Source: Alistipes putredinis DSM 17216
Lineage (GTDB): Bacteria > Bacteroidota > Bacteroidia > Bacteroidales > Rikenellaceae
Reading direction: 5' to 3'
Assembly (NCBI RefSeq): GCF_000154465.1
Contig: NZ_DS499577.1
Span: forward strand, 1-64,000
Length of the DNA: 64,000 nucleotides
This document shows, one piece after another, positions 9,309 to 18,448 of this stretch (positions within the stretch are counted from its first letter, which is position 1; each line of letters opens with the position of its first letter). The translations under genes were made by a program, and so were the position numbers. The notes beneath the pieces were generated by a model. That model was given only the letters and a program-made list of their open reading frames with translations. It did no database searches and was not told where the DNA came from.

Positions 9309-10349
9309 ATGTCGAATTTTTTTTTGATGCCTGTTTCTTTCCTTTATAAGTTGGGGGTCTTGTTGCGCCACCGGCTTTTCGATTGGGGGATTCTGAAACA
9401 GGAGAAGTTCGATATTCCGGTCGTCTGCATCGGCAATATCACCGTAGGCGGTACGGGCAAAACCCCGATGGCCGAGATGGTGATCGCCTACATGGCTCAA
9501 AGGCATCACGTAGCGTTGATTTCCAGAGGATACGGGCGGCGAACGAAAGGATATATTGAGGTCACTCCCGAATCGCACTACCGCGAAGTGGGGGACGAGC
9601 CGTTGCAGATCAAGCGCAAATTTCCCGATACGGTCGTGGTCGTGTGCGAGAAACGGGCAGAGGGGATCCGCCGTCTTCGGCAGGAGCATCCGGAGGTCGA
9701 TCTCGTCGTGATGGACGACGGCTTCCAGCACCGTTACGTAGAGCCTAAAGTCAATATCGTCATGATCGATGCGACACGGCCCGTGCAGCATGATCGGATG
9801 TTGCCTGCGGGCAATCTGCGGGATTTGCCCGAACAGTTGCACCGGGCGCATTATTTCATCGTGACCAAATGCCCCGAGAATATGGCTCCGATCGACCGGC
9901 GCATTCTGCGCAAGGTTCTGGTTCAGGTCGCCTATCAGCGTGTTTACTTTACCCGTTTCGAAAGTTTCCGGCCTCGGCCGCTCTTCCCTGAGTTCGTGGA
10001 TGAGGAACTGAATTACGGCCAGCAGGTGATCGCCATGTCGGGTATCGGCAATCCGGGACCTTTCGTGGAGGGATTGAGAAACAATTACAAGGTGATCGAG
10101 GACGTTCGTTTCGACGACCACCATGTTTACCGGGTGAAAGATATGAAATTGGTAGCGAATTTGCTGGCAAAACACCCGAAGGCGGCGATCATCATGACCG
10201 AAAAGGACGCGGTCAAGATGAGCCATCCCGAAAAGATACCGGCGGAAGTACGCAAGAGAATGTATTTCCTGCCCATCAATATTTCATTCATAGATGATTC
10301 GGAAACGGATTTTCTCCAAAAATTAGAGTGCGATGTTAGAGAGAATTAA
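9309..10349 (+). CDS. lpxK: Tetraacyldisaccharide 4'-kinase
   Basis: Phosphorylates the 4'-position of the lipid A disaccharide at the inner membrane. A hydrophobic N-terminus is followed by the modified P-loop GNITVGGTGKTP (about residues 39-50), then SRGYGRR and DDGFQHR, all family signatures. The 346-residue length is usual. ATG 9309 is preferred to the upstream TTG in the same frame because it sits just downstream of a perfect promoter. The 3' end overlaps the following phosphorylase gene by 17 bases. Confidence 0.95.
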   Translation: MSNFFLMPVSFLYKLGVLLRHRLFDWGILKQEKFDIPVVCIGNITVGGTGKTPMAEMVIAYMAQRHHVALISRGYGRRTKGYIEVTPESHYREVGDEPLQIKRKFPDTVVVVCEKRAEGIRRLRQEHPEVDLVVMDDGFQHRYVEPKVNIVMIDATRPVQHDRMLPAGNLRDLPEQLHRAHYFIVTKCPENMAPIDRRILRKVLVQVAYQRVYFTRFESFRPRPLFPEFVDEELNYGQQVIAMSGIGNPGPFVEGLRNNYKVIEDVRFDDHHVYRVKDMKLVANLLAKHPKAAIIMTEKDAVKMSHPEKIPAEVRKRMYFLPINISFIDDSETDFLQKLECDVREN

Positions 10350-11139
10350 AGAGACTGCGGCCTTCATTCAGGCACGCATCGAAAACTTCCAACCGGAAGT
10401 AGGCATTATTCTCGGTACCGGATTGGGCGATTTCGCCGACCGTATCGATGAGAAATATTCGATCGACTATAAGGAGATTCCCAATTTTCCCGTTTCGACG
10501 GTCGAGGGACATAAGGGAAAATTGATTTTCGGTTTGCTCGAAGGGCGCCGCGTAGTGGCCATGCAGGGGCGGTTCCACTATTACGAAGGTTACACCATGC
10601 AGCAGGTGACGTTCCCCGTGCGGGTGCTCAAGCTGCTCGGGATCCGCTACCTGTTCGTATCGAACGCCAGCGGCGGCGTGAATCCTTCGTTTCGGGTAGG
10701 CGATCTGATGGTCATCACCGACCACATCAACCTGATGCCCAATCCGCTGATCGGCCCCAACATGGCCGAGTTCGGCCCCCGTTTCCCAGATATGCACAAC
10801 TGTTACGATCAGCACTTGATTATCCGTGCGACCCGTATTGCCGAGGAGAAGGGAATCAAGTTGCAGTACGGCGTTTACGTGGGCGGTACGGGTCCGACGT
10901 TCGAAACGCAGGCCGAATACCGTTATTTCAAGGCGATCGGCGGCGATGCCGCCGGTATGTCCACCGTGCCCGAAGTGATCGTGGCCCGGCACATGTCGAT
11001 TCCCGTTTTCGGGGTATCGGTCATTACGAACTGCGGGTTGAGCGATGAGGTCGGCGACCACGAGGATGTGCAGCGTCAGGGGGCCAAAGCCGGCGTGAAG
11101 ATGGCCGAGCTCTTTATGGAGATGATAAAAAACTTATAA
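10333..11139 (+). CDS. punA: Purine nucleoside phosphorylase (trimeric, inosine/guanosine type)
   Basis: Cleaves purine nucleosides with phosphate to base and ribose 1-phosphate in salvage. Motifs: ILGTGLGDFAD at the N-terminus, QGRFHYYEGY with the phosphate-binding HYYEG, VSNASGG, and the base-binding GPTFETQAEY followed by GMSTVPEV. The 268-residue length fits the class II trimeric enzymes rather than hexameric DeoD. Its start lies within the end of lpxK and ssb follows after 9 bases, so the three genes probably share one transcript. The symbol is by family and not certain for this organism. Confidence 0.93.
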   Translation: MLERIKETAAFIQARIENFQPEVGIILGTGLGDFADRIDEKYSIDYKEIPNFPVSTVEGHKGKLIFGLLEGRRVVAMQGRFHYYEGYTMQQVTFPVRVLKLLGIRYLFVSNASGGVNPSFRVGDLMVITDHINLMPNPLIGPNMAEFGPRFPDMHNCYDQHLIIRATRIAEEKGIKLQYGVYVGGTGPTFETQAEYRYFKAIGGDAAGMSTVPEVIVARHMSIPVFGVSVITNCGLSDEVGDHEDVQRQGAKAGVKMAELFMEMIKNL

Positions 11140-11148
11140 CGAGGCGAT

Positions 11149-11631
11149 ATGGTAAATAAAGTGATTTTGATCGGCAATGTAGGTGTGGATCCCGAGGTCC
11201 GCACGCTCGAAAGCGGAGCGAAAGTCGCCCGGGTTCGTCTGGCGACGACCGAACGGCTGTTCGACCGCCAGGCCAACGAAACCAAGGAACATACCGAGTG
11301 GCATACGATCACTTTGTGGCGCGGTTTGGCCGACGTAGTGGATCGCTACGTCAATAAAGGATCGCAGATTTACATCGAGGGGCGCCTGCGTACCCGCGAG
11401 TGGACGGACAAGGATAACAACAAGCGTTATACGACCGAAATTCTGGCCGACGATATGAAGTTGTTGGGACGCCGTGGGGATAACCAGTCGGCGGGAGCTC
11501 CGGCAGGCGGGTATGCCCAGCCGCAGGGACAGCCGTCCTATCAGCAGCCGGCGCAGCCTTCGTACCAGCAGCCTGCGGCCCAGACTCCCGTTACGCCTGC
11601 TGCGGACGATCCGGACGATCTCCCGTTCTGA
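11149..11631 (+). CDS. ssb: Single-stranded DNA-binding protein
   Basis: 160 residues. The OB fold begins MVNKVILIGNVGVDPEVRT and includes WHTITLW and YIEGRLRTREW. A Gln/Pro-rich flexible linker with QQPA repeats follows, and the C-terminal tip is DDPDDLPF, the conserved acidic partner-binding tail. It coats single-stranded DNA in replication and repair and recruits other proteins through that tail. Third gene of the lpxK transcript, closed by a hairpin just downstream. Confidence 0.96.
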   Translation: MVNKVILIGNVGVDPEVRTLESGAKVARVRLATTERLFDRQANETKEHTEWHTITLWRGLADVVDRYVNKGSQIYIEGRLRTREWTDKDNNKRYTTEILADDMKLLGRRGDNQSAGAPAGGYAQPQGQPSYQQPAQPSYQQPAAQTPVTPAADDPDDLPF

Positions 11632-11655
11632 TTTTCCATACTATTACAATTGAAT

Positions 11656-11708
11656 ATCCGCCGAGACAGTCCCTGCGAAAATCGTATCGTTCTGTCCGGC
11701 GGATTTTT
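11656..11708 (+). terminator. Intrinsic terminator after ssb
   Basis: ATCCGCC-GAGACAG pairs with CTGTCCGGCGGAT (one bulge), with a T-run at 11704-11708, 25 bases beyond the ssb stop. The following CPBP gene begins 28 bases later and may rely on read-through or a promoter not seen. Confidence 0.65.
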
Positions 11709-11736
11709 ATTGAGTGTAAACTTAAAAAGTGAATAT

Positions 11737-12444
11737 ATGCAGCTTTTTATTTTGAATCGTACGAATGAACGGCAGACCAAGAGTGTCGGCCGCATTTTGC
11801 TGTACGCGCTGTTGTTCTTTATCGTAACCCGTATCGCCGTGATGTTGATGCTTACGGGGTGTACGGCGATTTACATGGCCAATACGGGAATCAACCCGAT
11901 GCAGGGGCTTTCATTTTTCGGAAATCCGTCCGTAGCGGCTGCCGGCATGGGATGGTGGGCATTGCCGTACGTGCTGCTCGTAGCACCTTTTTTCGAAGAG
12001 TGTTGTTTTCGGCTGGGACTTTCGTTCCGGCGGTGGCAGGTAGCGGTTGGATTGGGGGCACTGACGCTCTTTTTCGTCTCGCGGTTTTTAGCGATAGCCG
12101 GGGCGCAGCATTCTTTCTGGTGGGGGCTTCCGGCAGGTATCGTTGTAGCGGGGCTGCTATATGGATTTACTACAGATGCTTTCTGGCAGGCTAAGAAGGG
12201 GTGGCTGCGTCCGATGATGTGGTGCTCGGCCGGACTCTTTGCCTTGGTGCATCTTTTCGCCATGCAGGGTCTTACCTGGTTCCTGGTGCCCTATGCGTTA
12301 CTGATATGTCTGATGCTTTTCTTCGCCGGTAGCGTCATGGTTTACCTGCGGGTCAACCTGGGTTTCTTGTGGGCGGTCGGGGCGCATGCCCTGAACAATG
12401 TGCCTGCGGTGTTTATGATAACCCTTGTGCTGATGCAGTCTTAA
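11737..12444 (+). CDS. CPBP-family intramembrane protease (Abi/CAAX type)
   Basis: About 235 residues with several hydrophobic helices. The motif FFEECCFRLGLSFRR holds the EExxxR signature of CPBP glutamic proteases. A later short 'VGAHALNN' (H..N) matches the last conserved motif of the family, and 'ALVHLFAM' the FxxxH-like helix. The substrate is unknown; bacterial members are linked to peptide or lipoprotein processing and to bacteriocin immunity. The start at ATG 11737 is chosen because the upstream extension runs through the ssb terminator. Confidence 0.82.
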   Translation: MQLFILNRTNERQTKSVGRILLYALLFFIVTRIAVMLMLTGCTAIYMANTGINPMQGLSFFGNPSVAAAGMGWWALPYVLLVAPFFEECCFRLGLSFRRWQVAVGLGALTLFFVSRFLAIAGAQHSFWWGLPAGIVVAGLLYGFTTDAFWQAKKGWLRPMMWCSAGLFALVHLFAMQGLTWFLVPYALLICLMLFFAGSVMVYLRVNLGFLWAVGAHALNNVPAVFMITLVLMQS

Positions 12445-12491
12445 CCGTTTTTTCGAATGGAAATCGTACGGTATGCAACCCGTTACTCCGG

Positions 12492-12653
12492 GTTTTCGAA
12501 CAGTGGCTCGACAAGCTGAGATATACCCGTTACGGATTTGCCAAATATACATGCGGCGAACTTGTCGAAATAGATCGTCGCGCGGGATTCGATAGCGTAG
12601 AGTTGGTCGAAATCGAACGAGGAAAATTCTTTTATATCCGGTGCAAGACCTGA
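12492..12653 (+). pseudogene. Possible C-terminal remnant of a SAM-dependent methyltransferase
   Basis: About 53 codons with no usable start read VFEQWLDKLRYTRYGFAKYT, then ELVEIDRRAGFDSVELVEIE and a final FFYIRCKT. This resembles the tail of class I methyltransferases ('aGF..ve.ve...g..f.i..kk'). The frame upstream is only a shadow of the CPBP gene. I take it as the leftover 3' end of a deleted gene; chance is not excluded. Confidence 0.3.
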
Positions 12654-12675
12654 CCTCCGGCATGGATTCCGGCTT

Positions 12676-13269
12676 TCAGGGCATCCACTCCGCTACACCC
12701 GTCAGGGGATGTGCTTCGCGCCAGCGAACGAAATCGGGGTAGCTGCGGATGCCGTCCCGCAGGACGGCCATGTAGTATTCGATGCCTGCGATTTTTTCCG
12801 TATCGGGCGTTTCCCACTTGAGCCGCAGGATCGCCTCGCGCGTTTCATCGGTCAGGGCCGCCGAAATGCGTCGGGCCACCTCTTCGAAGTAGCCGTCGTA
12901 GCGGGAGCCTTTCTCGATATGGATCATATCCAACTGCCAGAGTTCGCCTTCCTGGTCTTCGTACCAAGCGTGCCATTCGAGGCACCGCTCTTCCGTCGCC
13001 AGCAAGTTGCCGTATTCGATTCGTTTGACGGCAGGATTGGCGGCAAGCTTCGCTAAAGCGGTAAAATCATCTTCTGGCCGGAGGACAGCCGAATAGATAT
13101 GGAAGTCGATGTCCCGGTGCTTCATGAAAAGACCGGTGCTGAGCGAGCCGACCAGGTTTATTTCGGCTCCGGCGGATTCCCAGATGTCGATGATGCCGGT
13201 ATCTCGGATGATCCGTCGGGCTTTCTCTGTGTTGCGGGCGGCGATGGCAGCGATTTGTTGGGATGTCAT
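12676..13269 (-). CDS. Nucleotidyltransferase-fold domain protein
   Basis: About 197 residues from ATG 13269. GSLSTGLFMKHRDIDFHIY has the GS-x(n)-D-x-D pattern of the polymerase-beta nucleotidyltransferase fold, and 'ELWQLDMIHIE' may supply the third acidic strand. The C-terminal half is helical. Small proteins of this kind are often annotated only as nucleotidyltransferase-domain or hypothetical; no substrate can be named. The 13-codon N-terminal extension in the frame is not used because it lacks family character. The gene stands alone, convergent to the plus-strand genes on its left. Confidence 0.72.
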   Translation of the reverse strand: MTSQQIAAIAARNTEKARRIIRDTGIIDIWESAGAEINLVGSLSTGLFMKHRDIDFHIYSAVLRPEDDFTALAKLAANPAVKRIEYGNLLATEERCLEWHAWYEDQEGELWQLDMIHIEKGSRYDGYFEEVARRISAALTDETREAILRLKWETPDTEKIAGIEYYMAVLRDGIRSYPDFVRWREAHPLTGVAEWMP

Positions 13270-13339
13270 TGGGGAAATTTTAGAGGTGGATAGCTGTGGC
13301 GGGAGCATGGGGTGTCGGGAGAAATCTTGCTGACGGGCC

Positions 13340-14068
13340 TTATTTCGTGCGGATCGGCAGCCGCTCCCAGAGCCATTCGGGAATCAGCCTCCAGAAAAAT
13401 ACCAGCACGGCGTAACGGCGGTCGATGACGATGCGCCGTTTCCGTTGTTCCAGCGCCCGGACGATTCGTGTGGCGACTTTTTCGGGGCGCATCAGCATCG
13501 GGTATTTCCCTTCGCGCAGCAGGGGTGTGTCCACGAATCCGGGCCGGATGTCGGTGATTCGGATGTCGAGCCGCTGCATCCGTGAGAGTTGTGCCAATGC
13601 GTCGAGATAGGTGTTCTGGTAGCGTTTGCTGGCGGAGTAAGCCGCCGCTGCGCCGAGGCCTTTGGTCCCGGCGATCGAACTGATCGCTGCCAGATGTCCT
13701 CCGCCCTGCTTGCGGAAATAGTCGAAAGCCGTGTCCATGATGCGCGTGAACCCTACGGTATTAGTTTCCGCCGTTGCGATTTCCCGTGCGGCGTCGAGCT
13801 GCGGGTTGTTGTAGCCGATGCCCGCGCAATGCAGCAGCAGGTCGCAGCCGCCCAGATCGGCAATCAGCCGCAGCAGCAGCTCTTCCGCTTCCGGGGCCGT
13901 GATGTCGATCGAACGTATTTTTACCCGGTCCGGCGCCGCAGCCCGAAGTGCTTCGAGGTTTTCCGTGCGGCGACCTGCGGCCCCGACTTGCCAGCCGGCG
14001 GCGATATACAGTTTGGCGATCTCCAGTCCGATGCCGGAAGTGGCCCCGAGGATGACGATTCGATTCAT
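13340..14068 (-). CDS. Short-chain dehydrogenase/reductase
   Basis: 242 residues with the classical SDR layout: cofactor loop GATSGIG near residue 8, HCAGIG in the NNAG position, AAISSIAG with the catalytic Ser, and AAYSASK with the Tyr-x3-Lys pair, followed by DIRPGFVDT. AAGRRT after the second strand suggests NADPH preference. The C-terminus is hydrophobic (VLVFFWRLIPEWLW), hinting at membrane contact. Substrate unknown. A minus-strand -7 box lies about 95 bases upstream of the start. Confidence 0.9.
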   Translation of the reverse strand: MNRIVILGATSGIGLEIAKLYIAAGWQVGAAGRRTENLEALRAAAPDRVKIRSIDITAPEAEELLLRLIADLGGCDLLLHCAGIGYNNPQLDAAREIATAETNTVGFTRIMDTAFDYFRKQGGGHLAAISSIAGTKGLGAAAAYSASKRYQNTYLDALAQLSRMQRLDIRITDIRPGFVDTPLLREGKYPMLMRPEKVATRIVRALEQRKRRIVIDRRYAVLVFFWRLIPEWLWERLPIRTK

Positions 14069-14162
14069 GGGGATAATCGATGAATTTTTACAATTAAAGA
14101 CAGTGTGAGCCGAGAAGAAAACGGGGGATTTGCAGTTTTCAGGGGCGTGTTCTTATCCTTTA

Positions 14163-14170
14163 CAAAGATA
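14163..14170 (-). promoter_or_regulatory. -7 box upstream of the SDR gene
   Basis: CAAAGATA on the plus strand reads TATCTTTG on the minus strand, the Bacteroidetes -7 consensus, giving a leader of roughly 85-90 bases. Confidence 0.55.
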
Positions 14171-14241
14171 GTACGATTCGTCGGATTTTGCGATTTTATA
14201 TAAATATATATTGTATATGTATTGATCGTTAATACAGAAAA

Positions 14242-14279
14242 TAAAACAGTTCGTCTGGCGAACCCGCCAGACGAACTGT
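14242..14279 (-). terminator. Hairpin terminator after the C-tract lipoprotein
   Basis: A perfect 15-bp stem (14246-14260 with 14265-14279) with a 4-base loop is followed on the minus strand by TTTTATTTTC. It lies 24 bases past the stop of the lipoprotein gene. Confidence 0.8.
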
Positions 14280-14303
14280 CCAATATTATGTTCTATACAA
14301 CAA

Positions 14304-16527
14304 TTACATATAGAAAGGCCGAACGTATGATACATTGTAAGACGGTGCGTATGGCTTGGGTTCGGCAACCTTCACTTCGGCCTTGACAGTCTTTGCGACA
14401 GGAACCTTTGCTTCAAAACTCTTGGCATTGAGTGTAAGACCCGTATTCTTGCCGATCACATCGGACTTGGGGAGTGCGAAAGAACTCTTTGATGTTGCGT
14501 TGATCTGCTCAACAAGATCGATCAAATCCTGAATGTCACCCTTGTTCTCTGCGGTTGCGAGAGTGGAGAGACGACCAAAAGTACCCGGGTTGCCATCGTT
14601 GTCTTCTGCATAGACAAATGCTGTCTGCGGCTCCTCCCAATTAACAACATAGAATGAGTACGGCTGTGACTGATCGATCTCCAGCCAACTTGCTTTCAAC
14701 TGACTCCAAAGGGATGCATCGGGGTATTGATCGACATCTGTCATTTCGCCCCACCACATTACAGCAGATAGTTTCCGTGCACCATCGAAACCGCTATACT
14801 TGACGACAGTGATAGCCTTACCTCTCGTTGCGTCTGGTTGTCCGAAGATTTGACCGGCCTCGTCGTCACCTGACCAGTAGCCGATAAGCTCGACGGAAGG
14901 ATTGATGTTGCCGAGTTTGCCGGTAGTTGTGATGTTTTCGAACTTGTGAATTTTGACAACATGGCCTGTTTCAACAGAGAGCGCTGCTACAAAGCCGGAG
15001 CAAGCAGTTTCAGGAGTCAATCCTGAAGCATCGGCAAGGAAAACACCTTTATAGTAATATGTACTAAGAACTTGAGCAACAGTAGTGTTAGGATCAAACA
15101 TCTGTGACGTTGCGAACATCTCATCGAAACCTGCGTTTATATCTGCGGTAAGTTGGTCAAAATCAAGAGTCTTAAACTCTTCTGTTGGCATGAATTTCAC
15201 CGTATAGTATGTGGTAGTCTCGGATGGTGTTACCTCTGCAGAGAAACCATAAGGGGAAATGTCGGAAGCAGTTATCTGGAAGGTGGTCGATTCCGGATCC
15301 GGAGCCGCAAGGGAGCGGAAAGTCTCCATCACAGGCTCTGTAGTTACACCGCCGGCATAGCCGAAGGCAATGACGTAGTAGTAGGTGTCGGCAGCATCGA
15401 GTTTGTATTTATACGGGCTGCCGGGGCCGCCCGTGTAATCCTGAACGCCTTTATATAGCATGGCTCCGTTGTTCATAAAGTTGCCATACTGTGCTACGAT
15501 GTCGTTCATAACCTCCGTAGCTGTCTTCTTCCCATCCCACGGAGCCACCATCCAGCAGAAGGTAGCGGTTTCATCTGTCGGAACGATCTTGATAGCGGCA
15601 TTCATAGCCTCGACCTCACCAACGGTAATTTCGAAAGTAAAATCTTGGGCCTGGGCATTACCGGTGGTATAGGTGGTTGTAGTAACATCGGTAGCGATGG
15701 TCACCTGACCTTCCGGAGTTATGATAAAGCCTGCGATTTGGTTGATATACTCCGTGTTGGCGGTAAGTCCCTTGCCTTCGAGTTCCAAAGCCCCCTTGTG
15801 GAAGATCGCATTCATAATTTCAGTATCCGACATGCCTTGCTGACGCCGGGCTTCGATTTCCTGCTGGAGACAGAAGAGCATGAATTGCCGTGTTTCCATC
15901 TTGTATTGACCGGCAGGATCGGTGTATGTGTCGTAAGTGGCTTTGGGAAGAGTGGTGAAGTACCACACGTCATCGTTGTTCGAAGGGATGATTTTGAATG
16001 TTGCAGAGTTGCCGTCCACAGTCGTCTTAACCTCGAATGTTATGTTGAGATCCTGGAACTCTTCAGTCGTAACGTCTTTCTTAACTACGTCAGAGTTAGC
16101 CTTATATCCGTTGGCCGGATCTACTCCGAACAGGATGATGTAGTATTTGGACGCCGGGGACAGATTCGAGAACTTGCCATCGGTGATAGCCCCCTTATCA
16201 ACGATTTCCGGCATATACTCTGCTAAAGTCTTGCCCTGTGCGCCGGCTTCAGCCTTAAGCTCCTCCAAGATGGCCTCCACGAGAAATTCATCGCGAGTAA
16301 ACGACTCGACTGTTTTGGCATCGGCCAATATGCACAGGTACTCGGCCTTAAGGTCGGAGGGAGTTACAGTGTAGGCAATGGAGGATGAGGTAATCTCGCC
16401 AACCGTTACCTCGAAAGTCAAATTACCACCATCGTGGGGGGGGGGAAATTCGCTCTTCATCATTACAAGCGGCAAACGATAGTGCGAATACCATCATAAG
16501 CGCCATCAACAAATTAAATTTTTTCAT
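14304..16527 (-). CDS. Surface lipoprotein split by a C10 tract (candidate phase-variable gene, OFF here)
   Basis: From ATG 16527 the peptide starts MKKFNLLMALMMVFALSFAA and the lipobox Cys is followed by NDEE, a likely surface-export signal. After seven more codons the frame meets ten Cs (16445-16436) and stops at 16423, giving 34 residues. One base fewer (C9) or two more (C12) would join it to a 720-residue open frame; the whole interval is 3n+1 bases. That body holds about four repeated Ig/FN3-like units (around 110-130 residues each, with 'TPSD', 'IPSN', 'PTDE', 'TPSE' in the same place) and a C-terminal domain with TRGKAITVVKYSGFDG. A homologous architecture is encoded at 61.7 kb. Internal ATGs inside the signal-peptide region could give a cytoplasmic form. 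A sequencing error in the tract is the main alternative. Confidence 0.75.
16436..16445 (-). repeat. C10 homopolymer tract in the lipoprotein reading frame
   Basis: Ten consecutive G on the plus strand (C on the coding strand), 8 codons after the predicted lipidated Cys. Runs this long are rare in coding DNA and are the classical substrate for slipped-strand mispairing. Confidence 0.9.
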
Positions 16528-16701
16528 ACGTGTTTTGGTTAAGGTTTGTAAATAAGGTTCTAATGATTAGGTGTTGTATCGTATTTTCCACACCTCCTGA
16601 AAATTTTCCGCAGCACATTTTCACTAATAGTACAATCTTTATAAAGTAAAAATACATCTATTTTTTCTTTTATACAAGTTTTTTTTGAAAAATTACCCTC
16701 C

Positions 16702-16729
16702 TTGAAATTTAAAAAAAATGCTATCTTTG
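16702..16729 (+). promoter_or_regulatory. Promoter of the BACON lipoprotein
   Basis: TATCTTTG at 16722-16729 with TTG at 16702-16704 upstream (17-base spacing, slightly short of the 19 consensus). The leader would be about 35 bases. The region 16528-16700 is AT-rich and shared with the divergent lipoprotein gene. Confidence 0.6.
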
Positions 16730-16770
16730 TGTGAATTTTGGAAATGGGGTATTTTTTAATTTAGTCGAAG

Positions 16771-18072
16771 ATGAAACTGAAATTTTTGTTCTGTGCAGCG
16801 GCGGCTTTTCTGTCGGCCGGGTGTAACGATGAGGACGGTAGCGGCGATTTCGGAAATTTGAAATTTCCCGATACCGGGGAGTTGGATCAGACTTTTAAGG
16901 CCGATCAGACGAGTAGCAGGCTGACTTTCGAAGTGGCGGAGGCGTGGACCTCGGAGGTTGTGTACGGCGATTCGCGTGCTGACGAGACGACCGGGTGGGT
17001 AAGTCTTTCGCCCGATCACGGCGGGGCGGGACGCGTGACTGTCGAGATTGCATTGACCCCTAACGATACGGGTGAGGAGCGCTCGGCTTCGATCGTCATC
17101 CGCTGTGGAGAGAATCGTGTCGAGGTTTCGGTCCGGCAGCAGGCGGCAGGCGGGGAGGACCCGTCGCCCGAACCCGATCCGTCGCCTGAACCGAAACCGG
17201 GGCGACGGATCGTGGCGTTCGATTCGTTCTCCGATAATGGGGACGAACCCGGCGGGGAGCTGCATCATGATTTCCGCTGTAATATCGAGTACGACACCGA
17301 GGGGCGTGTTGCCCGTGTCGTGATCGACGATTCGCCGGAAACCGGTGCCGGCGAGATGGAAACGCCGATCGAGTTTACTTACCTGGATGCGACGACGATG
17401 AAGGTCGTGGCCCGTGACGACGATTTCGAAGAGGTTTATACCGTTACGCTCGATGCGGCGGGTCGGGCCGTAAAGGTGGTGAGCGAGGGCGAGTCGGTAG
17501 TCTGGACTACTTCTTACGATGCGGCGGGTTATGCCCAATCGTGCGTGATAGAGGACCCGACGAAAACCTCCTACGATTTCCGCCCCCGGGCCGATTTCAC
17601 CTGGAGCGGCGGTAATCTGATGCAGACGGTCGTACCGGCCGTTGCTGGGAGCGGGATGGAGGACTATGTGTACGATTTCGCCTACTCCGACCTCTCGAAC
17701 GATCCGGAGCGGTTGAGCATAGACCTCAATGCGTTCTTCGGAGCCGTGCCTACCGATCCCGAGGACGACGGTGTCTGCGGTATCTTGGCGCTCGCGGGAC
17801 TGATGGGGGAGCGGAGTGCGTTTTTGACCACCTCCTCGGCCGATGAGTACGACGTACCGGGGATGCCGGATGATCCCCAAAGCGAGTACCGTTATGTTTC
17901 CGAAGGCAGTGCGCTGCCGATGGTCTGGACCTGCGACGGCGAGGGTTATCCCGTTCGGGCCGATGCCACCTATGAGCTGCGGGTTTATAAGGAACACAAA
18001 GTGACGGGCGAACGTACCCTGGTGCGTACTACCTCCTATCGTAGCCGTTACGAAGTTCTTTATGCGGAGTAG
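16771..18072 (+). CDS. BACON-domain surface lipoprotein
   Basis: 433 residues. The signal peptide ends in LSAGC (Cys18) followed by NDEDG, an export-signal-like acidic patch. Residues about 45-125 form a BACON-type domain ending in VEVSVRQQA, then a linker of Pro-Glu-Pro-Asp/Lys repeats, then a domain with 'YDTEGRVARVVID' and 'YDAAGYAQSCVIED' motifs similar to the DUF4595-type beta repeats of gut Bacteroidetes lipoproteins. It is predicted to be a surface binding protein of unknown ligand. Divergent from the C-tract lipoprotein, so the two may be co-regulated from the shared gap. Confidence 0.83.
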   Translation: MKLKFLFCAAAAFLSAGCNDEDGSGDFGNLKFPDTGELDQTFKADQTSSRLTFEVAEAWTSEVVYGDSRADETTGWVSLSPDHGGAGRVTVEIALTPNDTGEERSASIVIRCGENRVEVSVRQQAAGGEDPSPEPDPSPEPKPGRRIVAFDSFSDNGDEPGGELHHDFRCNIEYDTEGRVARVVIDDSPETGAGEMETPIEFTYLDATTMKVVARDDDFEEVYTVTLDAAGRAVKVVSEGESVVWTTSYDAAGYAQSCVIEDPTKTSYDFRPRADFTWSGGNLMQTVVPAVAGSGMEDYVYDFAYSDLSNDPERLSIDLNAFFGAVPTDPEDDGVCGILALAGLMGERSAFLTTSSADEYDVPGMPDDPQSEYRYVSEGSALPMVWTCDGEGYPVRADATYELRVYKEHKVTGERTLVRTTSYRSRYEVLYAE

Positions 18073-18195
18073 TCTGCATGGAGTAAGGGGCGGAACGGGA
18101 TATTCGAACAGGTAAGCCGCCTTGTTATTCCCGGTATTGTGGTTCGGGCGTTTGTTTCGGATTCGCTCTTCTTACTCTGAATCGTTCTGTATCTT

Positions 18196-18239
18196 AAATG
18201 GGAGGTGTCCTGTTATTTCATCGGACACATCCCATTTTT
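18196..18239 (+). terminator. Intrinsic terminator after the BACON lipoprotein
   Basis: AAATGGGAGGTGTCC pairs with GGACACATCCCATTT (one mismatch) and is followed by T5. It lies about 120 bases past the stop. In the 376-base gap 18073-18448 I see only this and the next terminator. Confidence 0.75.
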
Positions 18240-18398
18240 GTTCGGGGTGCTGTAGGGTAGATGCACGGCGTTCGTTCCTGGGATGTTGGCCGATGCCGAC
18301 GGAACGGCGACCCGCTTGTTTTGGAAATAGTCGATTGGCCGAGCGGCGCTTCGGGAGATTCTCGAAGATACGATTCCCATGATGTGAAAGTGTCTATG

Positions 18399-18433
18399 AA
18401 AAAGGAGCGCAATGATTATTGCGCTCCTTTTTT
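18399..18433 (-). terminator. Bidirectional terminator after dCMP deaminase
   Basis: A 15-bp stem (18399-18413 with 18418-18432) with a 4-base loop, flanked by an A-run on the left and a T-run on the right. It ends the secA-deaminase transcript 16 bases past the deaminase stop. Confidence 0.85.
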
Positions 18434-18448
18434 CGTAACGATTCGGAC

